Source: a bacterium
GTDB lineage: Bacteria > Muiribacteriota > Ozemobacteria > Ozemobacterales > Ozemobacteraceae
NCBI GenBank assembly: GCA_016192885.1
Contig: JACPTH010000117.1
Span: 5,862-12,359 of the forward strand
Reading direction: 5' to 3'
Length of the DNA stretch: 6,498 nt
Each line of letters opens with the position of its first letter. Positions within the stretch are counted from its first letter, which is position 1. The notes below the pieces were generated by a model, which worked only from the letters and a program-made list of their open reading frames with translations, was not told the origin of the DNA and ran no database searches. Of this stretch, positions 1-6,219 are shown in pieces. Position numbers and translations under genes: made by a program.

Positions 1-3000
1 AAAGCTAGAAACATTCAAAATCAAACTTTAGAGCGTTTAGAGGACATCCTTGTTCGCATGGGTTTCATGAATGAGAGCGAAGTTTTAGACCTTTGGGCCG
101 AGTTTTTGGGCGTTTCCCTCATAGACCTGACAAACATAAAAATTGATGCGAAGACCCTTTCCCTGATTCCAGAATATTTGGCCAAACAATACAAAGTAAT
201 TCCTTTCAAGAAAGTTGGAAACAAACTTACGCTGGTGATGGCGGACCCGTTCGATATCATGGCCACTGATATGATCGCTTTTCTTACCCAATGCAAGCTG
301 GAAATTTTAATCGCTCCAAAAAATCAAGTCGACCTTTCAATCCGACAGTTATACTCATGGGAAGGGTTTTCAGTCGCGGGGGAAGACAGCCTTATCGACG
401 GCGATGGAAGCGTTGACGTCGCTCGCCGCACTTCCGAGGAAGGCCCGGTTGTCCAATTTTTAAACGCGATTTTTAAGCAGGCGATTTTAAAGCGGGCGTC
501 CGACATACACGTTGAACCTCGCGAAGACCTTCTTTTAATCAGATTCAGGGTTGACGGGAATCTACATGACGCGATGACCGGTCCAAAAAGCTTGATTGCC
601 CCATTGATAAGTAGAATAAAAATTCTGTCTCACCTTGATATTGCCGAAAAGCGAATGCCTCAAGACGGCCGTCTTAAAGTAAAAATGGAGGGAACTGAAA
701 TCGATTTCCGCGTTAGCACCGTCCCAAGTTTTTGGGGTGAAAAAGCGGTGCTAAGGCTTCTTCAAAGAGAGGCTGCATTCGATCTCGACAATCTTGGATT
801 TCTTCCGGAAGATCTTGATAGGTTAAAATCCGTTTTGGATGAGCCCTATGGAATGATTTTAGTCACTGGTCCCACCGGCGCGGGGAAAACCACTACCCTA
901 TTCGGAATGTTAAAATATTTCAGTAGTTCGGAGATTAACATCTTTACGATTGAAAATCCCATTGAATATAGAATTGACGGGATAACCCAAGTTCAAACCA
1001 ACGAAAAAGTCGGGCTCGATTTTGCGCAAGGTTTACGGGCTGCGCTACGCCAAGACCCGGATATCATTTTAGTCGGCGAAATTCGCGATCTTGAAACCGC
1101 GGATATCGCTTTTCGGGCTTCGCTAACCGGCCATCAAGTCCTTTCCACGCTGCATACGAATAACGCCCCCGCGTCCATCAATAGACTTATCAATATGGGT
1201 GTCCCGCCGTATCTAGTTACCGCCGCCATTCGCTGCGTTATCGCCCAAAAACTTCTCCATCGAACTTGTGAAAAATGTAAAGCCGAATATCGGCCATTCC
1301 AGAAAACCGTCCAACGACTCAAGTTGTCCTCATCAAAAATGGCAAATTCAAAGTTTTTTAAAGGAACGGGCTGCAAGGAATGCAATCTTACAGGTATTTA
1401 CGGCCGCATGGGAGTTTATGAAACCATGGTAATTAATGATTCCCTCCGGGACATAATCCTGGATGGGGGGTCTGAAATGCTCGTTAAGCGAATGGCGCGC
1501 TTAAATGGAATGAAAACCATGAGAGAAATAGCCATTTTGCGATCCACCGAGGGTTTCACAACCCTGGAAGAAGTCTTGTACGCCACACCCCCGGACGATG
1601 ATACCAATTTATTTAACCTTCCTACCCCTCAATTTCACAAACCTGGCGCGAAGTTTCCCGGCAACTTGGAGGCGCGCGCTACCGAGGTTGTCGGCCAAGA
1701 ACAGCCTTCTACGCCAAATTTCCCCACTGACGATCCAATTTTTAAATCAATTTTACATAAACTCGAAGATGATTTCTTTTATTTTTCCGAAGACGAACTT
1801 TCAAAAAGATTTCAACTTTCTCTTCCGCAAATCCAAGAGTGTCTTCAAATGGTAGATGGCCAAAAGACTCGCGAGCGATTCAAGAAAAAATTCGGTCATT
1901 TCCCCGAAGAAATGACCGAGGATGAGGCGTTGGAGTTAATTCATTCCGTCAGGGGACGCCAAGGCCGTCTCCCGGGTTTTATATTCGAACAAGATGAATC
2001 CGCGGGGCTTTTTTCGCGAATAATGACGAGCGAAGCTTTGAAAACTCTCGCCGAAAAAGACGCCAACCCTGAAAGAATTCCCGACTCCTTTTCGGCGGAA
2101 TTCTGCGTCGAGTTCGGGTTGGAGCAGGCCTTAGAATGGGCGAATCAAAACAGATTCCTGCTTGTCGACCTGGTTCATCCGAATCGCTATAAAGCATGGC
2201 AATTTGGAAATACGAAGGATTGGATTTCTTCCGGCGAGATTCCGGATAGGGCTCGTGAAGCTCTTGAATGGCTCATGACCGTAAAGCTTGGGTGCAGCCG
2301 AGGCGATCTTCCAAAAATGCTCTATTCCGAGGTGTTCTCGGAAACCGGACTTGGAATCCTTCTGGAAAAGTTTGGAGGTTCGGTTTTTAAGTTGGTCCAA
2401 TCAGTTTACCCCGGAGTCTTTCAGCCGTGGCAGTTCCCTGAAGAGGAAGCGGTTCTTTGGTTTAGGGAAGATCGCTACGAATTGGCGAAAACCGCTACAA
2501 CCTGGTTGATTGAAAACCGCATGGGAATTAACGTTGATGAGATACCCCAAAGAATCGGGTTAAAGGATTTTCATCTCAACGGTTTATCCAAGCTTCTTGA
2601 CCTCTTTAATCAAAATGTTTTTCAAATTATCGATAATGCGTATCCTGGGAAATTTAAGCAGTGGCAGTATTCCGAACAAACCGACTTGTGGCAGGGTACT
2701 AATTCCCTAAATTTGGCTCGTGAAGCCACTCTTTGGCTGATAAAGGAAAAACTTCAATGGGAGTCGAAACAGGCGATTTCCCAACTCACAAGGCGCCATT
2801 TTCTGAATAACAATCTCGGTTTCATGCTCGGGGTAATCTTCAATCATTCTTCTTTCATGGCGCTTGAAAATGCTTTTATTGAGCTAAAGAATAGCGATGT
2901 GTTTCAAAAGGCGCTTCTTCAATTCTCGCAAGAGTGGCGGGATCATTCCACCCGATGGACATCACTGGCTGAAAAAATGGCAATTAGCCAATTTGGAAAA

Positions 3001-3375
3001 TCTAAATTCAAGGTTACTCTTCCAAACCTAAAAATTGCCCCTATTATCCCTGAGACGGATCGTATTTATTACAATTCAGCGAATCAAATTGAATATGTTC
3101 CCCAAATTATAGTTTCCAAAATTAGCGCCTATGACGACTTTTCAGAAGCGCAATATTGGGTCCCATATTGCGATCAGCTTAATTTTTGGATTCTTACGGA
3201 TGACAGGGCGACCGGTTATAATCCCCCCGCCCATCCAAAGGTGAAACTCCACTTTTCCGAAAACCTTATCGGATCGCTTCGATCAAAAGGGCTTTTAGAT
3301 GTAGTTGAAAAAGTTCATTCCTTGAAAAACTCAATAAGCAATTTGTTGGATAGAAAAGCTCCGCCCCTTTTCTGA
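1..3375 (+). CDS. GspE/PilB-family type IV pilus / type II secretion assembly ATPase with long C-terminal repeat extension (5' partial)
   Basis: Cytoplasmic hexameric ATPase family that powers pilin or pseudopilin assembly. The reading frame is open to base 1, and codons before ATG 58 already encode the MshEN-type N-terminal motif (RLEDILVRMG), so the true start lies upstream. Counting the codon at base 1 as residue 1: MshEN-like domain about 10-120; ASDIHVEP 166-173; Walker A GPTGAGKT 290-297; Walker B DIILVGEIRD 354-363; His-containing motif TGHQVLSTLHTNNA 376-389; zinc-type cysteines 423, 426, 458 and 461. The normal family end comes near residue 530 (TLEEVLYAT). A Pro-rich linker of about 50 residues follows, then some 540 more residues, including ~77-residue repeats at bases 2101-2886 and an aromatic-rich terminal domain. 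Family members usually stop at 500-600 residues, so the extension roughly doubles the protein. The ATPase assignment is secure. Pilus versus secretion role cannot be decided, and the extension's function is unknown. Confidence 0.95.
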   Translation, partial: KARNIQNQTLERLEDILVRMGFMNESEVLDLWAEFLGVSLIDLTNIKIDAKTLSLIPEYLAKQYKVIPFKKVGNKLTLVMADPFDIMATDMIAFLTQCKLEILIAPKNQVDLSIRQLYSWEGFSVAGEDSLIDGDGSVDVARRTSEEGPVVQFLNAIFKQAILKRASDIHVEPREDLLLIRFRVDGNLHDAMTGPKSLIAPLISRIKILSHLDIAEKRMPQDGRLKVKMEGTEIDFRVSTVPSFWGEKAVLRLLQREAAFDLDNLGFLPEDLDRLKSVLDEPYGMILVTGPTGAGKTTTLFGMLKYFSSSEINIFTIENPIEYRIDGITQVQTNEKVGLDFAQGLRAALRQDPDIILVGEIRDLETADIAFRASLTGHQVLSTLHTNNAPASINRLINMGVPPYLVTAAIRCVIAQKLLHRTCEKCKAEYRPFQKTVQRLKLSSSKMANSKFFKGTGCKECNLTGIYGRMGVYETMVINDSLRDIILDGGSEMLVKRMARLNGMKTMREIAILRSTEGFTTLEEVLYATPPDDDTNLFNLPTPQFHKPGAKFPGNLEARATEVVGQEQPSTPNFPTDDPIFKSILHKLEDDFFYFSEDELSKRFQLSLPQIQECLQMVDGQKTRERFKKKFGHFPEEMTEDEALELIHSVRGRQGRLPGFIFEQDESAGLFSRIMTSEALKTLAEKDANPERIPDSFSAEFCVEFGLEQALEWANQNRFLLVDLVHPNRYKAWQFGNTKDWISSGEIPDRAREALEWLMTVKLGCSRGDLPKMLYSEVFSETGLGILLEKFGGSVFKLVQSVYPGVFQPWQFPEEEAVLWFREDRYELAKTATTWLIENRMGINVDEIPQRIGLKDFHLNGLSKLLDLFNQNVFQIIDNAYPGKFKQWQYSEQTDLWQGTNSLNLAREATLWLIKEKLQWESKQAISQLTRRHFLNNNLGFMLGVIFNHSSFMALENAFIELKNSDVFQKALLQFSQEWRDHSTRWTSLAEKMAISQFGKSKFKVTLPNLKIAPIIPETDRIYYNSANQIEYVPQIIVSKISAYDDFSEAQYWVPYCDQLNFWILTDDRATGYNPPAHPKVKLHFSENLIGSLRSKGLLDVVEKVHSLKNSISNLLDRKAPPLF
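34..105 (+). other. Degenerate MshEN c-di-GMP-binding motif in the ATPase N-terminus
   Basis: The 24-residue stretch encoded here fits the MshEN pattern (RLG, hydrophobic pair, G, hydrophobic pair, L, L, final Q) at R1, L2, L6, V7 and G10, with V at position 17. Two signature positions differ: G3 is Glu, and the final Gln is Phe. The fold is probably kept. Binding of c-di-GMP is doubtful, because these positions belong to the family's recognised ligand-binding motif. The motif also shows that the protein extends upstream of ATG 58. Confidence 0.6.
2101..2886 (+). repeat. Protein-level tandem repeats (~77 residues each) in the ATPase C-terminal extension
   Basis: Three to four diverged copies are visible in translation. 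The helical element recurs as AREALEWLM (from 2251), AKTATTWLI (from 2485) and AREATLWLI (from 2716), spaced 78 and 77 codons apart. The unit ends with a Pro/aromatic motif: HPNRYKAWQF (2176-2205), YPGVFQPWQF (2407-2436) and YPGKFKQWQY (2641-2670), again 77 and 78 codons apart. The first unit has lost most of its front half, and the last lacks the YPG-W ending. Between these anchors each unit has a pattern like 'D/H-F..NGLG.LL..-F'. From memory it resembles repeats in some uncharacterised bacterial proteins (DUF4046-like), but this is not verified. Helical repeats of this kind could form a docking or nucleic-acid-binding surface; the sequence does not say which. Confidence 0.75.
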
Positions 3376-3385
3376 GAAATAGCCT

Positions 3386-3392
3386 GGGAGGT
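3386..3392 (+). promoter_or_regulatory. Strong ribosome binding site of the PP2C-like gene
   Basis: GGGAGGT lies 8 bases before ATG 3401, a near-consensus Shine-Dalgarno sequence. It is the strongest in the four-gene run and fixes the start of the downstream gene. No promoter or terminator is evident in the 25-base gap after the ATPase stop, which supports cotranscription. Confidence 0.85.
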
Positions 3393-3400
3393 AAAAAACG

Positions 3401-4237
3401 ATGTTATTGTGGCAAAAAAGCGAAACCGGGTCCATCAGGGAACTTAATCAAGATGTCGTTTTGTTTCGCGAAGAACGAGGGATTTTCATTGTAACCGACG
3501 GCCATGGGAACTCCGGACGCGAGGCCGCTGAAATCGCCGCCGAATCTTTGGTTCGTGAGGTTCAACGGCTTAATTTGTATTCGGAAGTTTCCGCGGACCG
3601 AATTAAACAGATCATTGAATCAATGCTATTTGAGATTAGAGATCTCCGGATAAATAGACCGGGGTTTCAAGGCGTGAAAGTTTCAGCCGCCGTCGCCTGC
3701 GTAATTGGAGGGAATTTGTTCCTTGCGCAAGCGGGAACCTGTGGAATTATCGCGGAGATAAATGGAAGAACGATTCGATTGGAACCAAGCGGATTATTAC
3801 AATTCAAGATGGTTGCAGCCGAGAATCAATCCGAGTTCTCTATTTCCTCCGATACGGGGGCGGTGGCTAGCCGCGTGTTAGGGCCTTTTCCAATACGGGT
3901 CGGAGATTGGGTTCTTGCTTTCACGGAAGGTCTTTTAGTTTCCCAACCCCTGGATGAAATCGAGGCGATAACAGCTCACCTTAGGGAAGATCCCGAACAA
4001 CTTGCCCAAGCCATCTTCCAGCGAGCTTCGAGTAGATATGACGGAGATGATAGAACCATGGTTATGGCCAGGTTTCTGCAGAGCGACATAAAAGTTCGGT
4101 CTAGCGGAGACACGGTCCTTACCGATGACATTGACCTTAATTTCCGCCTCCCAATTTGGCTTCCATTGCTTATGCTTTCAGGATTACTTGGGGCGTCGCT
4201 CTTGGGATTGTACAAGTGGTTTTACAAAAAGAAATAG
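3401..4237 (+). CDS. Membrane-anchored PP2C-like (PPM family) protein phosphatase
   Basis: 278 residues: a PP2C-type catalytic domain (about 1-226) followed by a linker and one membrane segment (about 250-272) ending in KKK. With no signal peptide, the catalytic domain should face the cytoplasm. PP2C enzymes remove phosphate from Ser/Thr residues using two metal ions. Visible motifs are N16-Q17-D18 (usual NED), V-T-D33-G34-H-G (usual ADGMGG), SRVLGP 158-162 (usual TRALG) and D216-D217-R-T (usual DN.T). Odd points: the usual aspartate of the T/S-D-G motif is glutamate (TEG, residues 175-177), and the GDSR.Y motif is replaced by AGTCGI. Three of the four usual metal-binding acids are intact, so activity is possible but not certain. 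The gene sits 25 bases after the ATPase gene, suggesting that it acts on a phosphoprotein of the same envelope system. No partner Ser/Thr kinase lies in the window. Confidence 0.85.
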   Translation: MLLWQKSETGSIRELNQDVVLFREERGIFIVTDGHGNSGREAAEIAAESLVREVQRLNLYSEVSADRIKQIIESMLFEIRDLRINRPGFQGVKVSAAVACVIGGNLFLAQAGTCGIIAEINGRTIRLEPSGLLQFKMVAAENQSEFSISSDTGAVASRVLGPFPIRVGDWVLAFTEGLLVSQPLDEIEAITAHLREDPEQLAQAIFQRASSRYDGDDRTMVMARFLQSDIKVRSSGDTVLTDDIDLNFRLPIWLPLLMLSGLLGASLLGLYKWFYKKK

Positions 4238-4240
4238 GGA
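4236..4240 (+). promoter_or_regulatory. Ribosome binding site deciding the GTG 4248 start
   Basis: AGGGA overlaps the stop codon of the PP2C-like gene and lies 7 bases before GTG 4248. This supports GTG 4248 as the start rather than in-frame ATG 4125, which would overlap the upstream gene by 113 bases and precede a non-signal-like stretch. Confidence 0.6.
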
Positions 4241-4247
4241 TTTAAGC

Positions 4248-5000
4248 GTGGGGTCATCTGCGATTTTTCGAGTTGTTTCGGTAATCATCGTTATTCAAGG
4301 CTTGTTTTTCCCCGTTCGCTTGTTTTCCAAAAACCCTGTCGCGGGTTTTGTCGATTTCGGCCAAATGCTTTTGGCTCACCCGGAATTTAGGGATTTTTTT
4401 GGGGGGAATGTGGAATTTTCCGGGGAAGCTAAAATAAATAAGGAAGAGATTTTTTCGAAGATGAAGCTGGAAAACGACGACGCAAATCAGGAGTTCTTAA
4501 AGCTGAAGAAGGAGAAAGACCCTGCTCGGCGTCTAAGCCGACTTGAGCGATTTTGGGCCGTAAAAACCCAAATTCTTCAGCGGAAAAAAGAGTTTCTTGA
4601 AAAACATGCGGCGATAAAAAAGTCAAAGGATGTTTTTTGGGCGCGGGACAAAAACATCGAAGAGTTAAATTTAGTTTGCAAAAATGTGATTAAATCTATT
4701 CGCGAAACGGTAAGTCAAATTTCGTTATCTCACGGAAAAATTCCCGTCTTGGATCTTTCATGTTTTTTTCCCTACGGCGACCTAAAACCCCTTGAAAAAG
4801 AGTTTCTATTTTCGAATTACCATTTTTCCATATGGCAAGGGGACCAAACCGATTTCACGAAGCTTAAAAGTTGGCTTTACCAACTTCGCTTGTTTTTGCG
4901 GGATGAGTACCCAAGACGATTTTCAACTCCGTTTATCCACGGGTTTATTGATTTGAGAAATGAATCCGTTCGATTGCTTTCAATAATGAATCGGAATTGA
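4248..5000 (+). CDS. Exported OmpH/Skp-like protein, first of two tandem paralogues
   Basis: 250 residues from GTG 4248. A short N-terminus leads into a hydrophobic stretch (about 5-22, ending LFFPVRLF) that reads as a signal peptide or anchor; the cleavage site is unclear. The mature part begins GFVDFGQMLLAHPEF (33-47), which resembles the first strand and helix of OmpH/Skp proteins (VD...L..HP). A long charged, Lys/Glu-rich helical region follows (about 60-160, coiled-coil candidate) and then a strand-like segment KIPVLDLSCFFP (164-175), which corresponds to the LVLDRS segment of Skp-type proteins. The C-terminus HGFIDLR..SVRLLSIMN (231-248) matches the end of the next gene's product. Skp proteins are periplasmic chaperones for outer-membrane proteins. 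The relationship is inferred from pattern order and is distant, and function may differ. It begins 10 bases after the PP2C gene. Confidence 0.65.
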   Translation: MGSSAIFRVVSVIIVIQGLFFPVRLFSKNPVAGFVDFGQMLLAHPEFRDFFGGNVEFSGEAKINKEEIFSKMKLENDDANQEFLKLKKEKDPARRLSRLERFWAVKTQILQRKKEFLEKHAAIKKSKDVFWARDKNIEELNLVCKNVIKSIRETVSQISLSHGKIPVLDLSCFFPYGDLKPLEKEFLFSNYHFSIWQGDQTDFTKLKSWLYQLRLFLRDEYPRRFSTPFIHGFIDLRNESVRLLSIMNRN

Positions 5001-5779
5001 AATACGTGGATAGAACTTGGAGATGGGCAAGAAATTCCGCGGTTTTTCTGTCTTTTCTCGCTTTTTTTTCCCAAAGTTGTTTTGAAAAAGCGCTGGCGGA
5101 AGGTTTTGCCACCGTTGATTTTTCAATCCTTCTTGCCTTCCACCCCCAAATGGCGAGATATGATTTTTCGGTTAAGAGGTTTTTGCTTCCCGAACTAAAT
5201 CTTTCGGACCCTAACCAAATAAAGAAAATTCAGGACGCAAAGAACGGGGTAGTTTCAAACCCGCGCCATCTTGAAAGTGAGAAAACCCGGCTAAGTAGTT
5301 TCTATCTTTCATCTGAGGAAAGCGACAAAAAACTGATTCAAATTTTTGAGGAGATTGATGGAGTTCTTTCAGAATTATCAAAGGAACGGGGAAATGCGGC
5401 TATTTTAGATCGGTCATTTCTTGCGCCCCCTGCGCCCTTTCCGGGTCTATCGACGCCAGCGGCGGTCGTTGATTGCTCTTCCGCCGATCTTTTTTCTCAA
5501 ATGCTAAATTTTGATTTTTCCGTTCCTGAAAATTTTTCCGGACCCCCAGGTCAAAACGAGAGAATGCGGCAAGGAATCGAAGCTAGGTTTCAAGATTCTT
5601 TTAAAAAATACACGAGCCTTAACCCTGCTTTCCGATCTTTAGTCATGAATTCTCGCGGTCGCTTGTTCCTGACCGGCGGGGAAGATTTAACCGCCGGGGC
5701 CTTATCAAAAATTTTTGAATCCCATGGAATCCGGTTGGAAATTCGCATTCGGCTCTTGCAGTTAATTTCTCAATTGTAA
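4997..5779 (+). CDS. Exported OmpH/Skp-like protein, second of two tandem paralogues
   Basis: 260 residues from TTG 4997, which overlaps the preceding TGA stop by 4 bases and implies translational coupling. In-frame GTG 5006 is an alternative start 3 codons in, with a weak GGA 10 bases upstream. The N-terminus is a classic signal peptide: basic (KYVDRTWRWAR), hydrophobic 14-24, and a likely signal peptidase I site after A-L-A (32-34). The mature start FATVDFSILLAFHPQMARYDF parallels the upstream paralogue. A charged helical region (about 72-132) follows, then SKERGNAAILDRSF (128-141), which closely resembles the 'EKGYDLVLDRS' segment of OmpH/Skp. After a Pro-rich stretch (143-153) and a second region comes LTGGEDLTAGALSKIF and the shared ending HGI.LEIRIRLLQLI (243-257). 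Predicted periplasmic. The role is inferred to be chaperone-like or structural, in partnership with its paralogue. No substrate is identifiable. Confidence 0.7.
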   Translation: MKYVDRTWRWARNSAVFLSFLAFFSQSCFEKALAEGFATVDFSILLAFHPQMARYDFSVKRFLLPELNLSDPNQIKKIQDAKNGVVSNPRHLESEKTRLSSFYLSSEESDKKLIQIFEEIDGVLSELSKERGNAAILDRSFLAPPAPFPGLSTPAAVVDCSSADLFSQMLNFDFSVPENFSGPPGQNERMRQGIEARFQDSFKKYTSLNPAFRSLVMNSRGRLFLTGGEDLTAGALSKIFESHGIRLEIRIRLLQLISQL

Positions 5780-5802
5780 TACCAAGCGCACATTATTCGT
5801 TC
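5771..5802 (+). repeat. Left copy of a direct repeat flanking the DUF433-like gene
   Basis: Bases 5779-5802 match 6197-6220 at 21 of 24 positions in the same orientation. Both begin ATACCAA and end ATTCGTTC. The shared CAATT just upstream extends the similarity if a 3-base gap is allowed. This copy overlaps the stop codon of the second OmpH/Skp-like gene. Its internal palindrome is degraded (AGCGCA against TTCGTT). Confidence 0.65.
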
Positions 5803-5818
5803 GAAAGATTTTTCGTAT

Positions 5819-5838
5819 GGGCTTGATTCATCAAACCC
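5819..5838. other. Hairpin between convergent gene ends
   Basis: GGGCTTGA and TCAAACCC form an 8-base-pair stem around a 4-base loop, with a single C-A mismatch on the + strand that becomes a G-U pair on the - strand. It lies between the + strand gene ending at 5779 and the - strand gene ending at 5851. Neither side has a proper T-run, so it may be an RNA-stabilising 3' hairpin or a weak or factor-assisted terminator; it is not a clear intrinsic terminator. Confidence 0.4.
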
Positions 5839-5850
5839 GTTCACTGGTAA

Positions 5851-6033
5851 TTACAAATTCTTTTTCCGGTTCGCCAGAATGGATAAATATTCTTCTTGAA
5901 GTTCCGCTACTCCGAAAAGAGCCGCGGAAATTAGATCCGATTTTGAAAAGCCATGCGAAATTTGCAATTCCTTAAAAGACTTTCCGGCAGCCAACCCATC
6001 CAGAATTGTTTCCGAGACCACTTTATTGCTCAT
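5851..6033 (-). CDS. Small DUF433-like protein (antitoxin-like, helix-turn-helix type)
   Basis: 60 residues from the ATG at 6033. The start is chosen because AAGGA lies 8 bases upstream; a longer frame from TTG 6087 has no usable ribosome binding site. The core VSETILDGLAAGKSFKELQ..HGFSKSDLISAALFGVAEL has the pattern of DUF433 proteins, 'I..GLAAG.S.EE....P.L...D...AL.YA'. That small helical family is often paired with PIN-type toxins and is thought to be antitoxin-like. The usual N-terminal G.P...G.RI part of DUF433 is absent, so this is a short or divergent member. No toxin gene is adjacent: the neighbours are a convergent Skp-like gene and a divergent tatA. It may be a solitary regulator or the remnant of a pair. 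The DNA-binding role is inferred from the family. Confidence 0.6.
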   Translation of the reverse strand: MSNKVVSETILDGLAAGKSFKELQISHGFSKSDLISAALFGVAELQEEYLSILANRKKNL

Positions 6034-6041
6034 GGAAGTCA

Positions 6042-6046
6042 TCCTT
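6042..6046 (-). promoter_or_regulatory. Ribosome binding site of the DUF433-like gene
   Basis: AAGGA on the minus strand, 8 bases before the ATG at 6033. It decides between this start and the longer in-frame alternatives. Confidence 0.65.
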
Positions 6047-6193
6047 ATAACATCTTCTTTGAGATCTACGCATTGAACTATCGGCAATCTTCAACCGCGA
6101 ATTCACAAATTGTAAAAAAATCAAATTAATCCCGCTGCCGGAAAAAAACCATTTCTTTGTAGGAATTTTAGGAAATTTCAAAAGAGCACGACA

Positions 6194-6202
6194 ATTATAC
6201 CA
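6194..6202 (-). promoter_or_regulatory. Extended -10 promoter toward the DUF433-like gene
   Basis: On the minus strand the sequence is TGGTATAAT: a perfect TATAAT with the TG-N extension. No good -35 is present at 16-18 bases, which is compatible with an extended -10 promoter. Transcription would begin near 6187, leaving a leader of about 150 bases before the ATG at 6033. Confidence 0.5.
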
Positions 6203-6219
6203 AACGAACATAATTCGTT
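6203..6219. promoter_or_regulatory. Palindrome, candidate operator
   Basis: AACGAA-CATAA-TTCGTT is a perfect 6-base inverted repeat with a 5-base spacer. It sits directly upstream of the minus-strand extended -10, where a bound regulator would meet RNA polymerase. An obvious candidate ligand is the small helical protein encoded downstream (autoregulation), which is inference only. Confidence 0.4.

Noticed and set aside
58..63. ATG 58 as start of the ATPase gene
   Set aside because: The frame is open back to base 1, and the codons just upstream encode the conserved MshEN beginning; there is no ribosome binding site suited to ATG 58.
1598..1855. 85-codon + strand frame inside the ATPase linker region
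   Set aside because: It is a shadow of the long in-frame gene, with no ribosome binding site or recognisable motif. It does not suggest a frameshift, because the main frame stays protein-like throughout.
4125..4247. Upstream ATG 4125 as start of the first exported protein
   Set aside because: It would overlap the phosphatase gene by 113 bases in another frame, lacks a convincing ribosome binding site, and places unrelated sequence before the signal-like segment.
5069..5086. Lipoprotein signal in the second exported protein (SQSC)
   Set aside because: The residues before the cysteine do not fit a lipobox (no Leu at -3), while an A-L-A signal peptidase I site follows a few residues later.
5819..5838. 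Intrinsic terminator between the convergent genes
   Set aside because: The stem is decent but no T-run follows on either strand, so it is listed only as a hairpin.
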